Part shown: positions 1 to 9,776 of the stretch, piece after piece
How positions within the stretch are numbered: position 1 is the stretch's first letter
Layout of the letters: each line of letters starts with the position of its first letter
Origin: Streptococcus sp. DD12
Lineage (GTDB): Bacteria; Bacillota; Bacilli; Lactobacillales; Streptococcaceae
Assembly (NCBI RefSeq): GCF_001578885.1
Contig: NZ_KQ969495.1
Span: 1,223,123 to 1,287,122 of the forward strand
Length of the DNA stretch: 64,000 bases
Reading direction: 5' to 3'
Notes under the pieces: model-generated
Seen by the model: only the letters and a program-made list of their open reading frames with translations
Told to the model about the DNA's origin: nothing
Database searches by the model: none
Translations under genes and position numbers: made by a program

Positions 1-837
1 CCCAGGAATAGAGAACAACTCACCTCCAGCACTAGCCAGTTGCGGTAAACTTGACAGGAGTCCCCAAGTATAGGGATGACGAGGGTCATAAAAGATTTCC
101 TCCACCTGACCAAACTCGACAATTTCGCCGGCATACATGACCGCCACACGATCAGCAATACTCGCAACAACCCCTAAGTCATGGGTGATGAAAATGATGG
201 AGAAATCATACTCCGCTTGCAATTCCTTTAAAAGCGTTAGAATCTGCGCTTGAATCGTAACATCCAAGGCTGTGGTCGGTTCATCACAAATGAGGACATC
301 TGGCCGACAAGCCAAGGCAATGGCAATAACAATCCGCTGACGCATACCACCAGAATATTGGAAAGGGTATTCGTCAAAGCGCTTTTCAGCCTCGGGAATC
401 CCTACCCGCTCCATATAATTGATGGCCAAATCACGCGCTTCTTGTTTACTCTTTTTCTGATGTTTAACGATGACTTCTGCAATCTGGCTACCAATGGTCT
501 TGATGGGGTTCAAGCTGGTCATGGGATCCTGAAAAATGGTTGCAATTTTGGCACCACGGATATGCTCCCAATCCTCATTGCTTTTGATTTGGGTCAATTC
601 TTGTCCACGGTAGTCAATGGAGCCGGATTCAATCCAACCGTTATCCTCTAACATACCGGTAAAGGTCTTGGTCAGAACAGATTTCCCCGAGCCAGATTCT
701 CCAACCAAGGCCAATACTTCATTTTCATAGAGGTCCAAAGTCACCCCACGGATAGCTCGCAAAACACGATTACGAGAGTCGAAGGCGACGACCAAATCTT
801 TAACACTTAAAATGACTTTATCATTAACAGTTGACAT
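1..837 (-). CDS. amiE: Oligopeptide ABC transporter ATP-binding protein AmiE/OppD (partial, 3' end off window)
   Basis: The frame is open from the ATG at 837 to the window edge (279 codons), so the C-terminus is missing. It is the cytoplasmic ATPase that powers oligopeptide import with AmiF. The Walker A motif GESGSGKS lies at about residues 46-53, the ABC signature YSGGMRQR at about 161-168, and Walker B with LICDEP at about 182-187. It starts 15 bases after the end of amiD and is in the same operon. The family assignment is firm; choosing AmiE over AmiF rests on gene order (C-D-E) and sequence type. Confidence 0.93.
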   Translation of the reverse strand, partial: MSTVNDKVILSVKDLVVAFDSRNRVLRAIRGVTLDLYENEVLALVGESGSGKSVLTKTFTGMLEDNGWIESGSIDYRGQELTQIKSNEDWEHIRGAKIATIFQDPMTSLNPIKTIGSQIAEVIVKHQKKSKQEARDLAINYMERVGIPEAEKRFDEYPFQYSGGMRQRIVIAIALACRPDVLICDEPTTALDVTIQAQILTLLKELQAEYDFSIIFITHDLGVVASIADRVAVMYAGEIVEFGQVEEIFYDPRHPYTWGLLSSLPQLASAGGELFSIPG

Positions 838-851
838 GTGACGCCTCCTTT

Positions 852-1778
852 CTAACGGTGGGACCGTGGGTCACTGGCATCGGCAAGATTTTGCCCAACG
901 ATAAAGAGCGCCAGTGAGACTAAAATTAAGACAGCTAAAGGAATCCAAAACAGGTAGGCATTCGTCGTTAAATTGGACGAATAAGTGGAAATCAAACGCC
1001 CCAAACTAGGTTCTGTCAAAGGCAGTCCTAAACCAAAATAGGACAAAAAGGCTTCATAAGAGATAAAGGCCGGCAACATTTGGCTTGCTGATGTCACAAT
1101 GACAGAAATCAACTGTGGCAAGATGTTTTTGGTCACAATCTTATGCGTTGGCGTTCCCAAAGTGCGACTAGCCAAGTTGTAGTCCAAATCACGGTAACGT
1201 AGGATTTGCACACGAATAAAGTAAGCCGTTCCCAACCAGCCAGTAATACACATGGCAAAAATCAAATTCCAGAAACCAGCCCCCATGGAGTAGGTTAAGA
1301 CAATGATAATCAGAAGGGCTGGGATATTGGTGATGACATTGTAGACTTCAAGCATAATGCGGTCAAAAGATTTGGAAACACCCCAAAGCCCCCCAATAAT
1401 AACACCTACCAGAAGGTTGATAAAGGTAGCAATTACCGAAATCAAAATAGAATTTCTCGCACCAAACCAAACCCCATCAAAGAGCGATTGGCCCGTCTTA
1501 TCCGTCCCAAACCAGTACTTGGCACTTGGCGACAAATAACGTAAGGAGAAATCGTTGATATTACTCACATCATTAAAATTATAACGGGAAAATATCGGGT
1601 AGATAAAACTCATGAGGACAATGCCCACCAAGATAAACAACCAGAAAAAGGTTGATTTCTTGCTGAAAAATTGTGTCATGACTGAGCGCCAATAAGAATA
1701 GGCCGGCGCATCAATGACTTCCGAGGCGCTTTGGTCAACTTTTACGCGTTTAAATAAGCTCGCATCATAGGTTTGCAT
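852..1778 (-). CDS. amiD: Oligopeptide ABC transporter permease AmiD/OppC
   Basis: 308 aa inner-membrane permease of the Ami/Opp importer, partner of AmiC. A single membrane segment sits near residues 40-60. The binding-protein-dependent transport domain with about five more helices follows from about residue 105, including the EAA-like loop around the residues reading [12 protein letters not shown]. Its ATG overlaps the amiC stop codon by one base (TAATG), so translation is probably coupled to amiC. Length is normal for streptococcal AmiD. Confidence 0.95.
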   Translation of the reverse strand: MQTYDASLFKRVKVDQSASEVIDAPAYSYWRSVMTQFFSKKSTFFWLFILVGIVLMSFIYPIFSRYNFNDVSNINDFSLRYLSPSAKYWFGTDKTGQSLFDGVWFGARNSILISVIATFINLLVGVIIGGLWGVSKSFDRIMLEVYNVITNIPALLIIIVLTYSMGAGFWNLIFAMCITGWLGTAYFIRVQILRYRDLDYNLASRTLGTPTHKIVTKNILPQLISVIVTSASQMLPAFISYEAFLSYFGLGLPLTEPSLGRLISTYSSNLTTNAYLFWIPLAVLILVSLALFIVGQNLADASDPRSHR

Positions 1779-3286
1779 TACTTACGCCCCTTTCCAGAAG
1801 TAAATGTAATCCGTGGGTCCATCAACATCATGCATAGGTCTCCTAATAACATGGAAATGACAGAAACCACTGTAAAGATAAAGACAATCCCGATAATCAT
1901 GGCATTGTTGGAGGCCTTAACCGAATCAATCAAAATCTTACCCATACCAGGAAAGGCAAAGATAGATTCGGTCAAAGTTGCCCCACCAATAACGCCAATG
2001 ATGGCCCCTGGTACACCTGACACAATCGGCACCATGGCATTTTTGAAAATGTGTTTGCGAGAGACTTCAGACTCAGACAAGCCCTTGGCACGCGCAAAGC
2101 GGACATAATCACTTGATTGCTGGTCAATCAGGTAGCGCCGTACCCAAACGGCCACTCCAGATAGGGACATAATACCCAAAGATAGAGACGGCAGGACATA
2201 AGAACGCCAGTCTAAGGCACCGTACTGGGTGAAGACTGTTGGCAGACCAAAGACATTTGACCCTAAAAAGCGAATGATGTAAATCAAGGCAATAGACGGC
2301 AAGGCCATCAAGAAGGTCAAGGCTACCGTGGACACATTATCAAAGGTTTTATTTTTGTAACGCGCCATCAGCATGGCTAAAGGAATCCCTGCCGCATAGG
2401 CGATGATGAGGCCAACCAAGCCAATGATTGTTGAGCTGACAACCATAGAAGGGTCTTGGTAGTAGCTTTGCGTCTTGGTATAAGCGTCACCCTTACCAAA
2501 TTTTTCGATTGCCAAACGATCGGCTAATTGTGGCGATTGATAGGTTCGCGTGTAAATATCGACAGAAGAACGCTTGGTCACACCGGTTGGGAAGGTTTGT
2601 TCTTTAATATCTGCTGCCCCTTGCCCATTGTTAATCACATCTAAAACAGCTTGATCCTTGTAACTTGGATAAGAGGTCCCTAGGTTAAAGGTGATAAAGT
2701 TTTGGTGAACAAAAGGAAAGATACCATTGAAGTAAAGCATGTAGCGGTGTTGTGTCCCTGAACCAACCAGGGCCCAGCCAATGCTTTTGTCGTTTTCAAA
2801 GCGAAGGTAACGCTTGAGGTTTGGATTGGTCTTATCCTGGATTTTCCAAGGATGGTCAATCACAACCAGGTTGGCGTAAAAGTTCCAAACTTGTTCATAA
2901 ATGGGGATGTTTCGGATAGCATAGTAACCACCTTTTTTAAATTCTCCCAGTTTCCAATCACCGCCCTTTTGCTTGAGAAAGGCTTGATATTTTTTAGTAT
3001 TAGCCTTTGTATTCTCAGCAGTGATGGATTTGTCCTGACTCTTGGCCTTTTGCAACAAGGTTTTACTATCCCAGTATTGCAGGTAGCCCATTTTTTGGAG
3101 AACAGTGCTTTCATAATTGACCTTAGCATCTGGCGTCGCTGTGTTTTTGCTATAGCTAGGGTCTTGCTTAAAGATATAGTTCCTCGGAATCATGGTGTAG
3201 ACAATGGCATAAACCAGTGTCGTCACCAAAAAGATTGAAAGGAGCGATCGTAAAATACGACCAAAAATATAGTTTTTCATTGGCAA
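1778..3286 (-). CDS. amiC: Oligopeptide ABC transporter permease AmiC/OppB
   Basis: 502 aa permease of the oligopeptide importer. Residues 10-30 form the first membrane helix. A very large extracytoplasmic region of about 240 residues follows before the remaining helices (about 280-490), which is the arrangement typical of streptococcal AmiC and longer than enterobacterial OppB (about 306 aa). The inner-membrane transport domain is at about residues 285-495. It lies between amiA and amiD on the minus strand with a 43-base gap to amiA, and belongs to one amiACDE(F) operon read from the promoter at 5364-5392. Confidence 0.95.
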   Translation of the reverse strand: MPMKNYIFGRILRSLLSIFLVTTLVYAIVYTMIPRNYIFKQDPSYSKNTATPDAKVNYESTVLQKMGYLQYWDSKTLLQKAKSQDKSITAENTKANTKKYQAFLKQKGGDWKLGEFKKGGYYAIRNIPIYEQVWNFYANLVVIDHPWKIQDKTNPNLKRYLRFENDKSIGWALVGSGTQHRYMLYFNGIFPFVHQNFITFNLGTSYPSYKDQAVLDVINNGQGAADIKEQTFPTGVTKRSSVDIYTRTYQSPQLADRLAIEKFGKGDAYTKTQSYYQDPSMVVSSTIIGLVGLIIAYAAGIPLAMLMARYKNKTFDNVSTVALTFLMALPSIALIYIIRFLGSNVFGLPTVFTQYGALDWRSYVLPSLSLGIMSLSGVAVWVRRYLIDQQSSDYVRFARAKGLSESEVSRKHIFKNAMVPIVSGVPGAIIGVIGGATLTESIFAFPGMGKILIDSVKASNNAMIIGIVFIFTVVSVISMLLGDLCMMLMDPRITFTSGKGRK

Positions 3287-3329
3287 TCCTCATGAATGTC
3301 GCTAGTTTTTGACGACGTGATAGCTAGGT

Positions 3330-5306
3330 TTAGTCAACCACGTGTGACGCTAATTCTTCTTGGTAGGCCGCATTGGACTTGATTTTTTTAGCACGCCACT
3401 CTTTTTGTCGTTGCAGAAATTCCTTATGGGTAATCAAAGTCTCTTGCAAGCGACGGTATTTGAAGGAGCTCCCTCCACCTTTGTAACCAATCAAAGCGAG
3501 ACCAGCAGAGTAAGGGACACTGTGCGTGATGATTTCTCCCCCTCCGCCTGAGTAAGTTGGGATAATCAAAGCAGAATCCGTCAAGAATGCCTGAGCCTTG
3601 GCGAAGGCCACATAACGCTCTTTGACATTGTCAGTAATGGCATTGGCCTCATCAACCAAGTTAGAGTAGGTGTCCAAACCGACTGTCTCAATCGCTGGAT
3701 TTCCTGAGTTTGGATCAACGCCCAAGTACTTGGTGGTGTAAGCCGTACTATCATTTGTCACTAGGGTTTGTAGATAGCTGTATGGATCAATGTAGTCTGC
3801 CGTCCAACCTGTGACAAAGGTCAAGTCATAATCAGCTTCAGACCCTTGTGTGATATAAAAATCTTTATAATCACTTTCACTTTGTTCGTGAATATCTATG
3901 GTAACGTTAGCCTTGCCTAAGACGCTTTCCACAGACTGTTTAAAGGATTTAACATAAGCCATGCCTGTCTCACTCGTAGAGTTCACATTGACGTCCAGGT
4001 GAATGGTGCCACTAATCCCTTGAGCTTTTAGAGCTTGTTGCGCACGTTTTAAGGCTGCCACTGCTTTTTCTTTATTGAATAAGCTTTCTTTCGTATCTTC
4101 TAAGTTGACCTTATTCCACTGGCTGCCATAAGTGGTCGTTAATTCATTAGAGACTGCCGTGCTAAAGTCCTCTCCATCAATCGTGACAAAACCAGATGGC
4201 ACAATCATAGAGCGTAAGACCGAATTCGCTGCATTGACACCGATATAATTGCCTGCTGCCGCTGTACGGTCAAAGGCAAAAGTAATGGCCTGACGGAAAT
4301 CTTTATTGAGAATAGCAGCCTTGGTTGCCGCTTTCTCAGCATCCGTCTTTTTAGAAGTGCTGTTGTAGGTTTTACGGTCAATATTAAAGGTCGCAAACCA
4401 TGAGGCACTATTTTGTGGATTGGTGTTGAAATACTGTTTGTAATTAGCTACTGCTGCCTTATAGTAAGACGCTGTCGAACTAACCGCTGCCGAGCTGTAG
4501 ATCCCTTGCTCAAAACCAGAAAAGAAAGACTCGGAGTCACTGCCATCATTATAGGTGAAGTTAACCTCTTCGATGTGGACATTTTTCTTATCCCAATAGT
4601 TCGTGTTTTTCATCATTTTGATGGATGATTTCGAGGTGAAACTACTTAAAATGTAAGGACCGTTGTAAAGCAGAGTTGATGGATCGGTTGTTGTCCCAAA
4701 ACGACTGCCCTGAGCTGCCAAAAATTCTGCATTAACAGGGAACAAAATCATATTGGTCAACTTAGAATTCCAGTAACTCTCCGGCTGCGTCAACGTATAC
4801 TGTACGGTATACTTGTCTATGGCTTTCACACCCACCGCTGAAAAGTCTGCATTCCCGTTGACATAATCATCTAATCCCACAATTGAATTTTGGATAAGGT
4901 AGAGGCCATCAGAACCCGAGTCAGCTGCATGCTTAATGCCCGTCACAAAATCCTGGGCGGTAACTGGCGCATACTGTTCCCCCTCAGAGGTATACCAATA
5001 CGCCCCTTTCCGAAGCTGGTAAGTATAGGTCAGCCCATCTTTAGAAACTGTCCAGTTTTTAGCCAAGGAATTCACCACATTGCCATACGGGTCCATTTCC
5101 ATTAACCCGTCAATGAAGTTTGCAGCGTAACCTTGCGTATCTCCACTAGCCGTTGCGAGATAATCCAAGGTATCCGGGTCTGCTGAATAAGACAAATTGT
5201 AGATCTTCGTGCTGGACTGCTGGGATTGATTGGCCCCGCAAGCCGCCAAGGTAGCACTGGCGGCTACCGTGACTGCTGCCAGTATGAAACGCTTCATTTT
5301 TTTCAT
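3330..5306 (-). CDS. amiA: Oligopeptide-binding lipoprotein AmiA/OppA
   Basis: 658 aa substrate-binding lipoprotein (SBP family 5), which captures extracellular oligopeptides for AmiCDEF. In streptococci such proteins also import signalling peptides. The N-terminus has Lys/Arg residues, a hydrophobic stretch, and the lipobox LAAC with the lipidated Cys at residue 23. The start ATG has an excellent Shine-Dalgarno (GAAGGAG, six bases upstream). It is the first gene of the ami operon. Only one binding protein is seen next to the permeases. Confidence 0.95.
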   Translation of the reverse strand: MKKMKRFILAAVTVAASATLAACGANQSQQSSTKIYNLSYSADPDTLDYLATASGDTQGYAANFIDGLMEMDPYGNVVNSLAKNWTVSKDGLTYTYQLRKGAYWYTSEGEQYAPVTAQDFVTGIKHAADSGSDGLYLIQNSIVGLDDYVNGNADFSAVGVKAIDKYTVQYTLTQPESYWNSKLTNMILFPVNAEFLAAQGSRFGTTTDPSTLLYNGPYILSSFTSKSSIKMMKNTNYWDKKNVHIEEVNFTYNDGSDSESFFSGFEQGIYSSAAVSSTASYYKAAVANYKQYFNTNPQNSASWFATFNIDRKTYNSTSKKTDAEKAATKAAILNKDFRQAITFAFDRTAAAGNYIGVNAANSVLRSMIVPSGFVTIDGEDFSTAVSNELTTTYGSQWNKVNLEDTKESLFNKEKAVAALKRAQQALKAQGISGTIHLDVNVNSTSETGMAYVKSFKQSVESVLGKANVTIDIHEQSESDYKDFYITQGSEADYDLTFVTGWTADYIDPYSYLQTLVTNDSTAYTTKYLGVDPNSGNPAIETVGLDTYSNLVDEANAITDNVKERYVAFAKAQAFLTDSALIIPTYSGGGGEIITHSVPYSAGLALIGYKGGGSSFKYRRLQETLITHKEFLQRQKEWRAKKIKSNAAYQEELASHVVD

Positions 5307-5363
5307 GGTCTACTCCTTCGTGAAACCAAACTCATGTGAGATTTCCTTACAATATTCTCTTCA

Positions 5364-5392
5364 ATTATACCTTAATTTTTGAATTTTGTAAA
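5364..5392 (-). promoter_or_regulatory. ami operon promoter
   Basis: On the minus strand TTTACA (5387-5392), a 17-base spacer, then TATAAT (5364-5369). It lies about 60 bases upstream of the amiA start and is a near-consensus sigma-A promoter. Confidence 0.8.
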
Positions 5393-5479
5393 TATTTATC
5401 AAAATAATATCTCTTAACATTCGTGTTTTAGTTTGTAATTATCTTATCTCTTTATCTTTCGTTCGTTATTTCGCTCACT

Positions 5480-5503
5480 TGAACTGAAAAACCCCTCAGT
5501 TCA
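5480..5503. other. Isolated hairpin between ami promoter and acyltransferase terminator
   Basis: TGAACTGA and TCAGTTCA form a perfect 8-bp stem around an 8-base loop. It has no long T tract on the minus strand, so it is not a clear terminator. It lies 88 bases upstream of the ami -35. Role unknown. Confidence 0.4.
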
Positions 5504-5525
5504 TTTTGAAAAAGCAGAATAACAT

Positions 5526-5554
5526 AAAAAAGACCAGGGGCATTCCCAGTCTTT
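5526..5554 (-). terminator. Rho-independent terminator of the acyltransferase operon
   Basis: Minus-strand stem of 10 pairs (AAAGACTGGG with CCTGGTCTTT, two G-U) followed by a T run, 22 bases past the stop codon of the acyltransferase gene. Confidence 0.85.
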
Positions 5555-5576
5555 GATGCAAATGAAAGTTTATGAG

Positions 5577-7397
5577 CTAAGCTGCTGTCTTCAAAGGTTT
5601 GCTATTAACTTCCGTAAGAGCAGCTTGTAGGGTTTGAACATACAGGGTAGCTCCTGTCGAGATACTGTCACTTGTTGAGCCAAAATGGACACCGTCAGTA
5701 CCGACCCAGATGGCACTATTGGTTTGCGCCACTTGGTTCCAGTCGGCTACACTAATGTAATCATACTTTTGGGCCAATTCACGCATATAATTTGCTGTTT
5801 GATTGACCACCGCATCACTCGATGTTATATAGCGCCCATCATAGGGGGTGACAAAAACTAAATGGTGACCCTTAGGCAGACTGGCAACGATTTGATCCAG
5901 GCTTGACTTATAATCATTGACCGTATTGACACCTGTTGCTATGACCACATCCTGAGCCAGAGCGTTGTTTTGCGCATCTGTCTGTAAAATGGACAAGGCC
6001 TCATCCAGATTTCGGTTCACTGCGGCATCGACAGAAACATTGCTAATGGAGCTATTCAGCCAATCACTTGCTCTTAGGGCCACAGAGTCCCCGATAATAG
6101 TGACACCCGCAGGAACATTGTAACTAGTCGCATTAGCACTATCTGCCAATTGACGGGTTTTGTTCATGGTGTTTTGCTCTTGCTTGATGGTGTTTGTGGT
6201 CAAATTCGCCTCAAAGGCACCGACCTTTGGTGCACGTACCAAGACCACTAACATGGCTAAGACCAAAAGCCCCGTTGCACCGTAAAAATACTTTTTATAC
6301 GGCGAAAGGTCAAAGCTAACCCCCATAAAGGCTGGTGTTTTACCAATTACCATGGGTTCAATGACATAGTAGGAAAGTGTCGAAAAGAGCAGGCAAAGCA
6401 AAAGGGTTAGGACAACAGCCAAAAAGGTCGTCGTTACCTGTGACAATATGGTAAATAAGGGCCAGTGAAACAGATAAACCGCATAGCTAATATTAGCAAT
6501 ATAAGTTATCACTTGAGGCTCTTTGCGGTTCGGTAGTTGGTCATTGAGCAACCTCGCCGCATAGATAAAGAGGGCCGAAAACAAACTAGCTAAAAAGAAG
6601 CCGACATAGTAGGTCAAACGCGCATTAAAATCAAGCGCAAAGGTAAGCACAAGCAGGATAACTGTGGCTAGCCCCATCACAGACAAGGTACGCTTCAATG
6701 ACCAGTTCCCCACATTTCTTTTAAAGCGTGCAGTGGTTTCACGCACACCTGAAACCGTTGCCGTGACACTACCGATGAAAAATGGAAAAATATGACTAAA
6801 AGTTGAAAAATAGACACTAGACAAGTTACTGGAAAGACTAGCCCCAATCACCATGGTCAAAAGGCTAAGCCCTAAGAAAACAAGGGAGCTCAAAAAGACC
6901 AAAGATCGAAAGGCTTGAGGACTCTTGACCCGTTTGGCTAGATACCACAATAACAGCCCCCAGAGGAGGTAAAAATGCACTTCAATCGCTAAAGACCAAG
7001 TGTGAACAAACAAGTGGGGGACAAAATTTGACTCGTAAGAACCACCTGTCAATATTTCATAAAAATTGGTCATGAAGCCTAAGGCTGCTGTCAGTTGTCT
7101 GCCAATGCTCGCAATGTAATCATTTCTCACCAAGAAGGTAAATGGCAAGGAGATAAGGATGCTCAATAGCAAAGGAGGAACAATTCGATAAAACCTACGA
7201 CGCAGGTAGCCTAACAGGTCAATTTTGCCCTGCTTTTGATGCTCATCAATCAGTAAGGCTGTGATGAGAAAGCCTGAAAAGGTGAAGAAAACATCCACAC
7301 CGATGAAGCCACCAGGAAAAGCCCCCGTAAAAAAGTGGTAAAGCAAAACCAGAGATAGGCCGATTACCCGAACAAAAGAAAACCATTGAATTCTCAT
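5577..7397 (-). CDS. OatA-like acyltransferase (acyltransferase family 3 + SGNH domain)
   Basis: 606 aa membrane protein. The N-terminal two thirds is an Acyl_transf_3 domain with about ten or eleven membrane helices (FIGVDVFFTFSGFLI near residue 30). After a short linker the C-terminal 170 residues form an extracytoplasmic SGNH hydrolase-like domain with IIGDSVAL (Ser nucleophile), a GVN block, and GTDGVHF (Asp/His). This is the architecture of OatA/Adr peptidoglycan O-acetyltransferases, which O-acetylate MurNAc and give lysozyme resistance; the substrate here is inferred. Its ATG overlaps the stop of the MORN gene (ATGA), so the two are translationally coupled. Confidence 0.88.
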   Translation of the reverse strand: MRIQWFSFVRVIGLSLVLLYHFFTGAFPGGFIGVDVFFTFSGFLITALLIDEHQKQGKIDLLGYLRRRFYRIVPPLLLSILISLPFTFLVRNDYIASIGRQLTAALGFMTNFYEILTGGSYESNFVPHLFVHTWSLAIEVHFYLLWGLLLWYLAKRVKSPQAFRSLVFLSSLVFLGLSLLTMVIGASLSSNLSSVYFSTFSHIFPFFIGSVTATVSGVRETTARFKRNVGNWSLKRTLSVMGLATVILLVLTFALDFNARLTYYVGFFLASLFSALFIYAARLLNDQLPNRKEPQVITYIANISYAVYLFHWPLFTILSQVTTTFLAVVLTLLLCLLFSTLSYYVIEPMVIGKTPAFMGVSFDLSPYKKYFYGATGLLVLAMLVVLVRAPKVGAFEANLTTNTIKQEQNTMNKTRQLADSANATSYNVPAGVTIIGDSVALRASDWLNSSISNVSVDAAVNRNLDEALSILQTDAQNNALAQDVVIATGVNTVNDYKSSLDQIVASLPKGHHLVFVTPYDGRYITSSDAVVNQTANYMRELAQKYDYISVADWNQVAQTNSAIWVGTDGVHFGSTSDSISTGATLYVQTLQAALTEVNSKPLKTAA

Positions 7398-7822
7398 TTT
7401 TTATAAATTCCTTTTTCAAACGTGCCCTTATAAACAGTGCCATCCTCAGTCGTTAAGGTTCCTTGACCATCTGCCTGACCATTTGTAAAATGCCCAACAT
7501 ATTTCCACCCCGTCGCTGAACGATAGGTCCCTTGACCTGAAAAGACACCGTGAGAGAAGTTTCCTTTATAACGATCTCCATTGGCATAGGTCAAGGTCCC
7601 CTGACCATCCATGGCATTATTTTGCACTTGTCCCTGATAGGTGATCTTTCCGCCATCGTAGGTCAAGCTTCCCTGACTTTTTACAGAAACAAAAGGGACC
7701 GTCAAAGCACATAAAACAATAAAAAGACAGGCAAGCCCTTCAAGGCGTTCCCTTGTCCATTCGATAGCCTTAAAACGTTCCCAAACGGAACGCACAGGTG
7801 ATTGGGTTTTCTCCTTAGTCAT
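7394..7822 (-). CDS. Membrane-anchored MORN-repeat protein
   Basis: 142 aa if it starts at ATG 7822, which overlaps the phosphatase stop (ATGACTAA) and follows an AAAGAGAG Shine-Dalgarno. An upstream in-frame start at 7915 would lie inside the phosphatase gene and is unlikely. One membrane helix lies at about residues 25-45. Three to four MORN repeats follow (GQGTLTYANGDRYKGNFSHG type). MORN repeats bind lipids or serve as scaffolds; no enzyme motif is visible. It is sandwiched in an operon with the phosphatase and the OatA-like enzyme, so a cell-envelope role is likely. Confidence 0.85.
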   Translation of the reverse strand: MTKEKTQSPVRSVWERFKAIEWTRERLEGLACLFIVLCALTVPFVSVKSQGSLTYDGGKITYQGQVQNNAMDGQGTLTYANGDRYKGNFSHGVFSGQGTYRSATGWKYVGHFTNGQADGQGTLTTEDGTVYKGTFEKGIYKK

Positions 7823-8249
7823 TTTTTCTCTCTTTATCTCGTAAATCTTGGCACCCTTGCCACAATAAGGCAAAGGTTTCTTCGAAGTCTCCTGTATACC
7901 AAGGGTCTGGGACATCGCGATCTAGCAATCGGCTAATTTTATGATCATAACGACCAGCTGATAAGTCTTGCAAGTCCGTTAGATTCTGCTGGTCCATCGC
8001 GACAATAGTGTCAAAATCTTCCAAATCCTCCACTGTAATCTGTTGCGATCTTTTCTCTGGATTAAAAGGGACCTGGTGGGCGTCCAAAACAGAGCGAGTC
8101 CCTGCATGAATAGGATTTCCATGTTCCCACGATGACGTCGCTCGACTTTCGATACGCTCAAAACGCCCATCATTGAGATGGGTCATAATACTTTCAGCCA
8201 TGGGACTCCGACAGATATTCCCTAAGCAAACAAAACAGATTGACGCCAT
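7815..8249 (-). CDS. Low-molecular-weight protein-tyrosine phosphatase
   Basis: 144 aa cytoplasmic phosphatase. The P-loop CLGNICRS has catalytic Cys8, Arg14 and Ser15, and the general-acid Asp is in the DVPDPWY motif (about residue 115). In streptococci and other Firmicutes these enzymes act on tyrosine-phosphorylated proteins. The gene follows ruvB by 19 bases and overlaps the MORN gene by 8 bases. I recall the same ruvB-phosphatase-MORN-acyltransferase order from Streptococcus pyogenes. Confidence 0.93.
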   Translation of the reverse strand: MASICFVCLGNICRSPMAESIMTHLNDGRFERIESRATSSWEHGNPIHAGTRSVLDAHQVPFNPEKRSQQITVEDLEDFDTIVAMDQQNLTDLQDLSAGRYDHKISRLLDRDVPDPWYTGDFEETFALLWQGCQDLRDKERKND

Positions 8250-8268
8250 ACCAACTCCCTTACAACTC

Positions 8269-9270
8269 TTAGTCTTCTTTGAGGTAGGGAATTCCCAAAT
8301 GGTCGTAAGCTTTCTTAGTCGCCACTCGTCCCGTCCTCGTGCGCATGATAAATCCTTTTTGAATCAGATAGGGTTCGTACATATCTTCCACGGTCTCCCT
8401 CTCTTCTGCGATATTAACAGACAAGGTTCCCAGACCAACAGGCCCACCGCCATAAACCTCTATCATCGTGCGAAGAATCTTTTGATCGGTATAATCTAGA
8501 CCTTCGGGATCGACATCCAAAAGCTCAAGTGCTTTGACAGCAATGTCTTCATTGATTAGGCCGTCTCCGATAATTTGGGCATAATCCCGCACGCGTTTCA
8601 AGAGGCGATTGGCCACACGAGGGGTACCCCGAGAGCGCAAGGCCAGTTGCTTGGCCGCTGAGGTGCTTATCCCTACCTCAAAAATCTGTGCTGTCCGTTC
8701 CACAATTTCCGTCAAATCCTTTAGATTATAGTATTCCATATGACCGGTAATCCCGAAACGCGCGCGCAAGGGGTTAGACAGCATACCTGCTCGAGTCGTA
8801 GCACCAATTAAGGTAAATGGCGGTAAGTCCAAATGAATACTGCGACTGGCTTCGCCACTCCCAATCATGATATCGATGTAATAATCTTCCATGGCGCTAT
8901 AAAGCACCTCTTCGACAGCCATTGGCATCCGATGAATCTCATCAATAAACAAGACATCACCCGGCTCGAGTTCATTTAAGACGGCCACCAAATCGCCAGC
9001 TTTTTCTATCGCAGGCCCAGCCGTCTGACGCAGATTGACCCCCAGTTCATTGGCAATCACAAAAGCCAACGTAGTTTTACCCAGCCCTGGTGGGCCATAA
9101 ACCAAAACATGGTCAAGGGCTTCGTCACGAGCTTTGGCTGCCTGTATAAAAATGGACAACTGCTCTTTGACCTTATCTTGACCGATGTATTCTCTCAAAT
9201 ACTGCGGGCGCAAAGAGCGTTCTTCAAACATCTCCTCGCCTAAAGCTTCACTATCTATAATTCGTGTCAT
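8269..9270 (-). CDS. ruvB: Holliday junction branch migration ATPase RuvB
   Basis: 333 aa AAA+ motor that, with RuvA, drives branch migration of Holliday junctions. Walker A GPPGLGKT is at residues 59-66 and Walker B FIDEIH at about 108-113, with the sensor ATTRAG and the C-terminal winged helix ([15 protein letters not shown]). The start at 9270 matches the family N-terminus. No Shine-Dalgarno precedes it, and a TATAAT lies only six bases upstream, so its own transcript may be leaderless. ruvA is about 13 kb away, as is usual in streptococci. Confidence 0.97.
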   Translation of the reverse strand: MTRIIDSEALGEEMFEERSLRPQYLREYIGQDKVKEQLSIFIQAAKARDEALDHVLVYGPPGLGKTTLAFVIANELGVNLRQTAGPAIEKAGDLVAVLNELEPGDVLFIDEIHRMPMAVEEVLYSAMEDYYIDIMIGSGEASRSIHLDLPPFTLIGATTRAGMLSNPLRARFGITGHMEYYNLKDLTEIVERTAQIFEVGISTSAAKQLALRSRGTPRVANRLLKRVRDYAQIIGDGLINEDIAVKALELLDVDPEGLDYTDQKILRTMIEVYGGGPVGLGTLSVNIAEERETVEDMYEPYLIQKGFIMRTRTGRVATKKAYDHLGIPYLKED

Positions 9271-9276
9271 AGGGAT

Positions 9277-9305
9277 ATTATACCAATTTCAGGGAGAAAT
9301 CTCAT
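9277..9305 (-). promoter_or_regulatory. Candidate ruvB promoter giving a leaderless mRNA
   Basis: Minus-strand ATGAGA (9300-9305, 4/6 match to the -35), 17-base spacer, TATAAT (9277-9282). The predicted start point, seven bases after the -10, is the A of the ruvB ATG. Confidence 0.5.
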
Positions 9306-9311
9306 GCCCTA

Positions 9312-9776
9312 TTACCTCCTGCTGCGAAAAAAATCACGCATCATCTGGGCGCACTCGTCAGCCATCAGTCCACGTTCTACCTGGACACGGTGATTAAGTC
9401 TTGAATCTTCTAAAATTTGGTAAAGGCTGTCCACACCGCCAAATTTTTGATTGGGAGCACCATAAATAACCTGTGGAATTCGCGCCAATCCGATGGCACC
9501 ACTACACATCACGCAGGGCTCAATCGTCACAAATAAGGTTGTGTCCAGCAAGCGCCATGAGTTTAGGCTGTGATTGGCTTCTTCAATGGCCATTATTTCT
9601 GCATGTAAGATGGCGCGTTCTTGTTCTTCCCGCGCATTATGCCCTCGCCCAATAATGACACCCTCTTTTACAATCACACAACCAATTGGGATTTCATTCT
9701 TATCACGTGATTTCGCTGCTTCTTTAAGCGCCTCCCCCATAAAGTGGATTTTTTCCGCTTCTGTGTATTCTTGCAT
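9312..9776 (-). CDS. tadA: tRNA adenosine(34) deaminase TadA
   Basis: 154 aa zinc deaminase that converts A34 to inosine in the tRNA-Arg(ACG) anticodon. Zinc and catalytic residues are visible: HAE at 58-60 and PCVMC with Cys88 and Cys91. Length is typical. The ATG overlaps the stop of the upstream MBL-fold gene by one base (TAATG), implying coupled translation. Confidence 0.95.
   Translation of the reverse strand: MQEYTEAEKIHFMGEALKEAAKSRDKNEIPIGCVIVKEGVIIGRGHNAREEQERAILHAEIMAIEEANHSLNSWRLLDTTLFVTIEPCVMCSGAIGLARIPQVIYGAPNQKFGGVDSLYQILEDSRLNHRVQVERGLMADECAQMMRDFFRSRR

Noticed and set aside
250..651. Plus-strand open frame over amiE
   Set aside because: Antisense shadow of the AmiE coding sequence.
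2860..3129. Alternate-frame open reading frame inside amiC
   Set aside because: Shadow frame; no ribosome-binding site and no recognisable protein.
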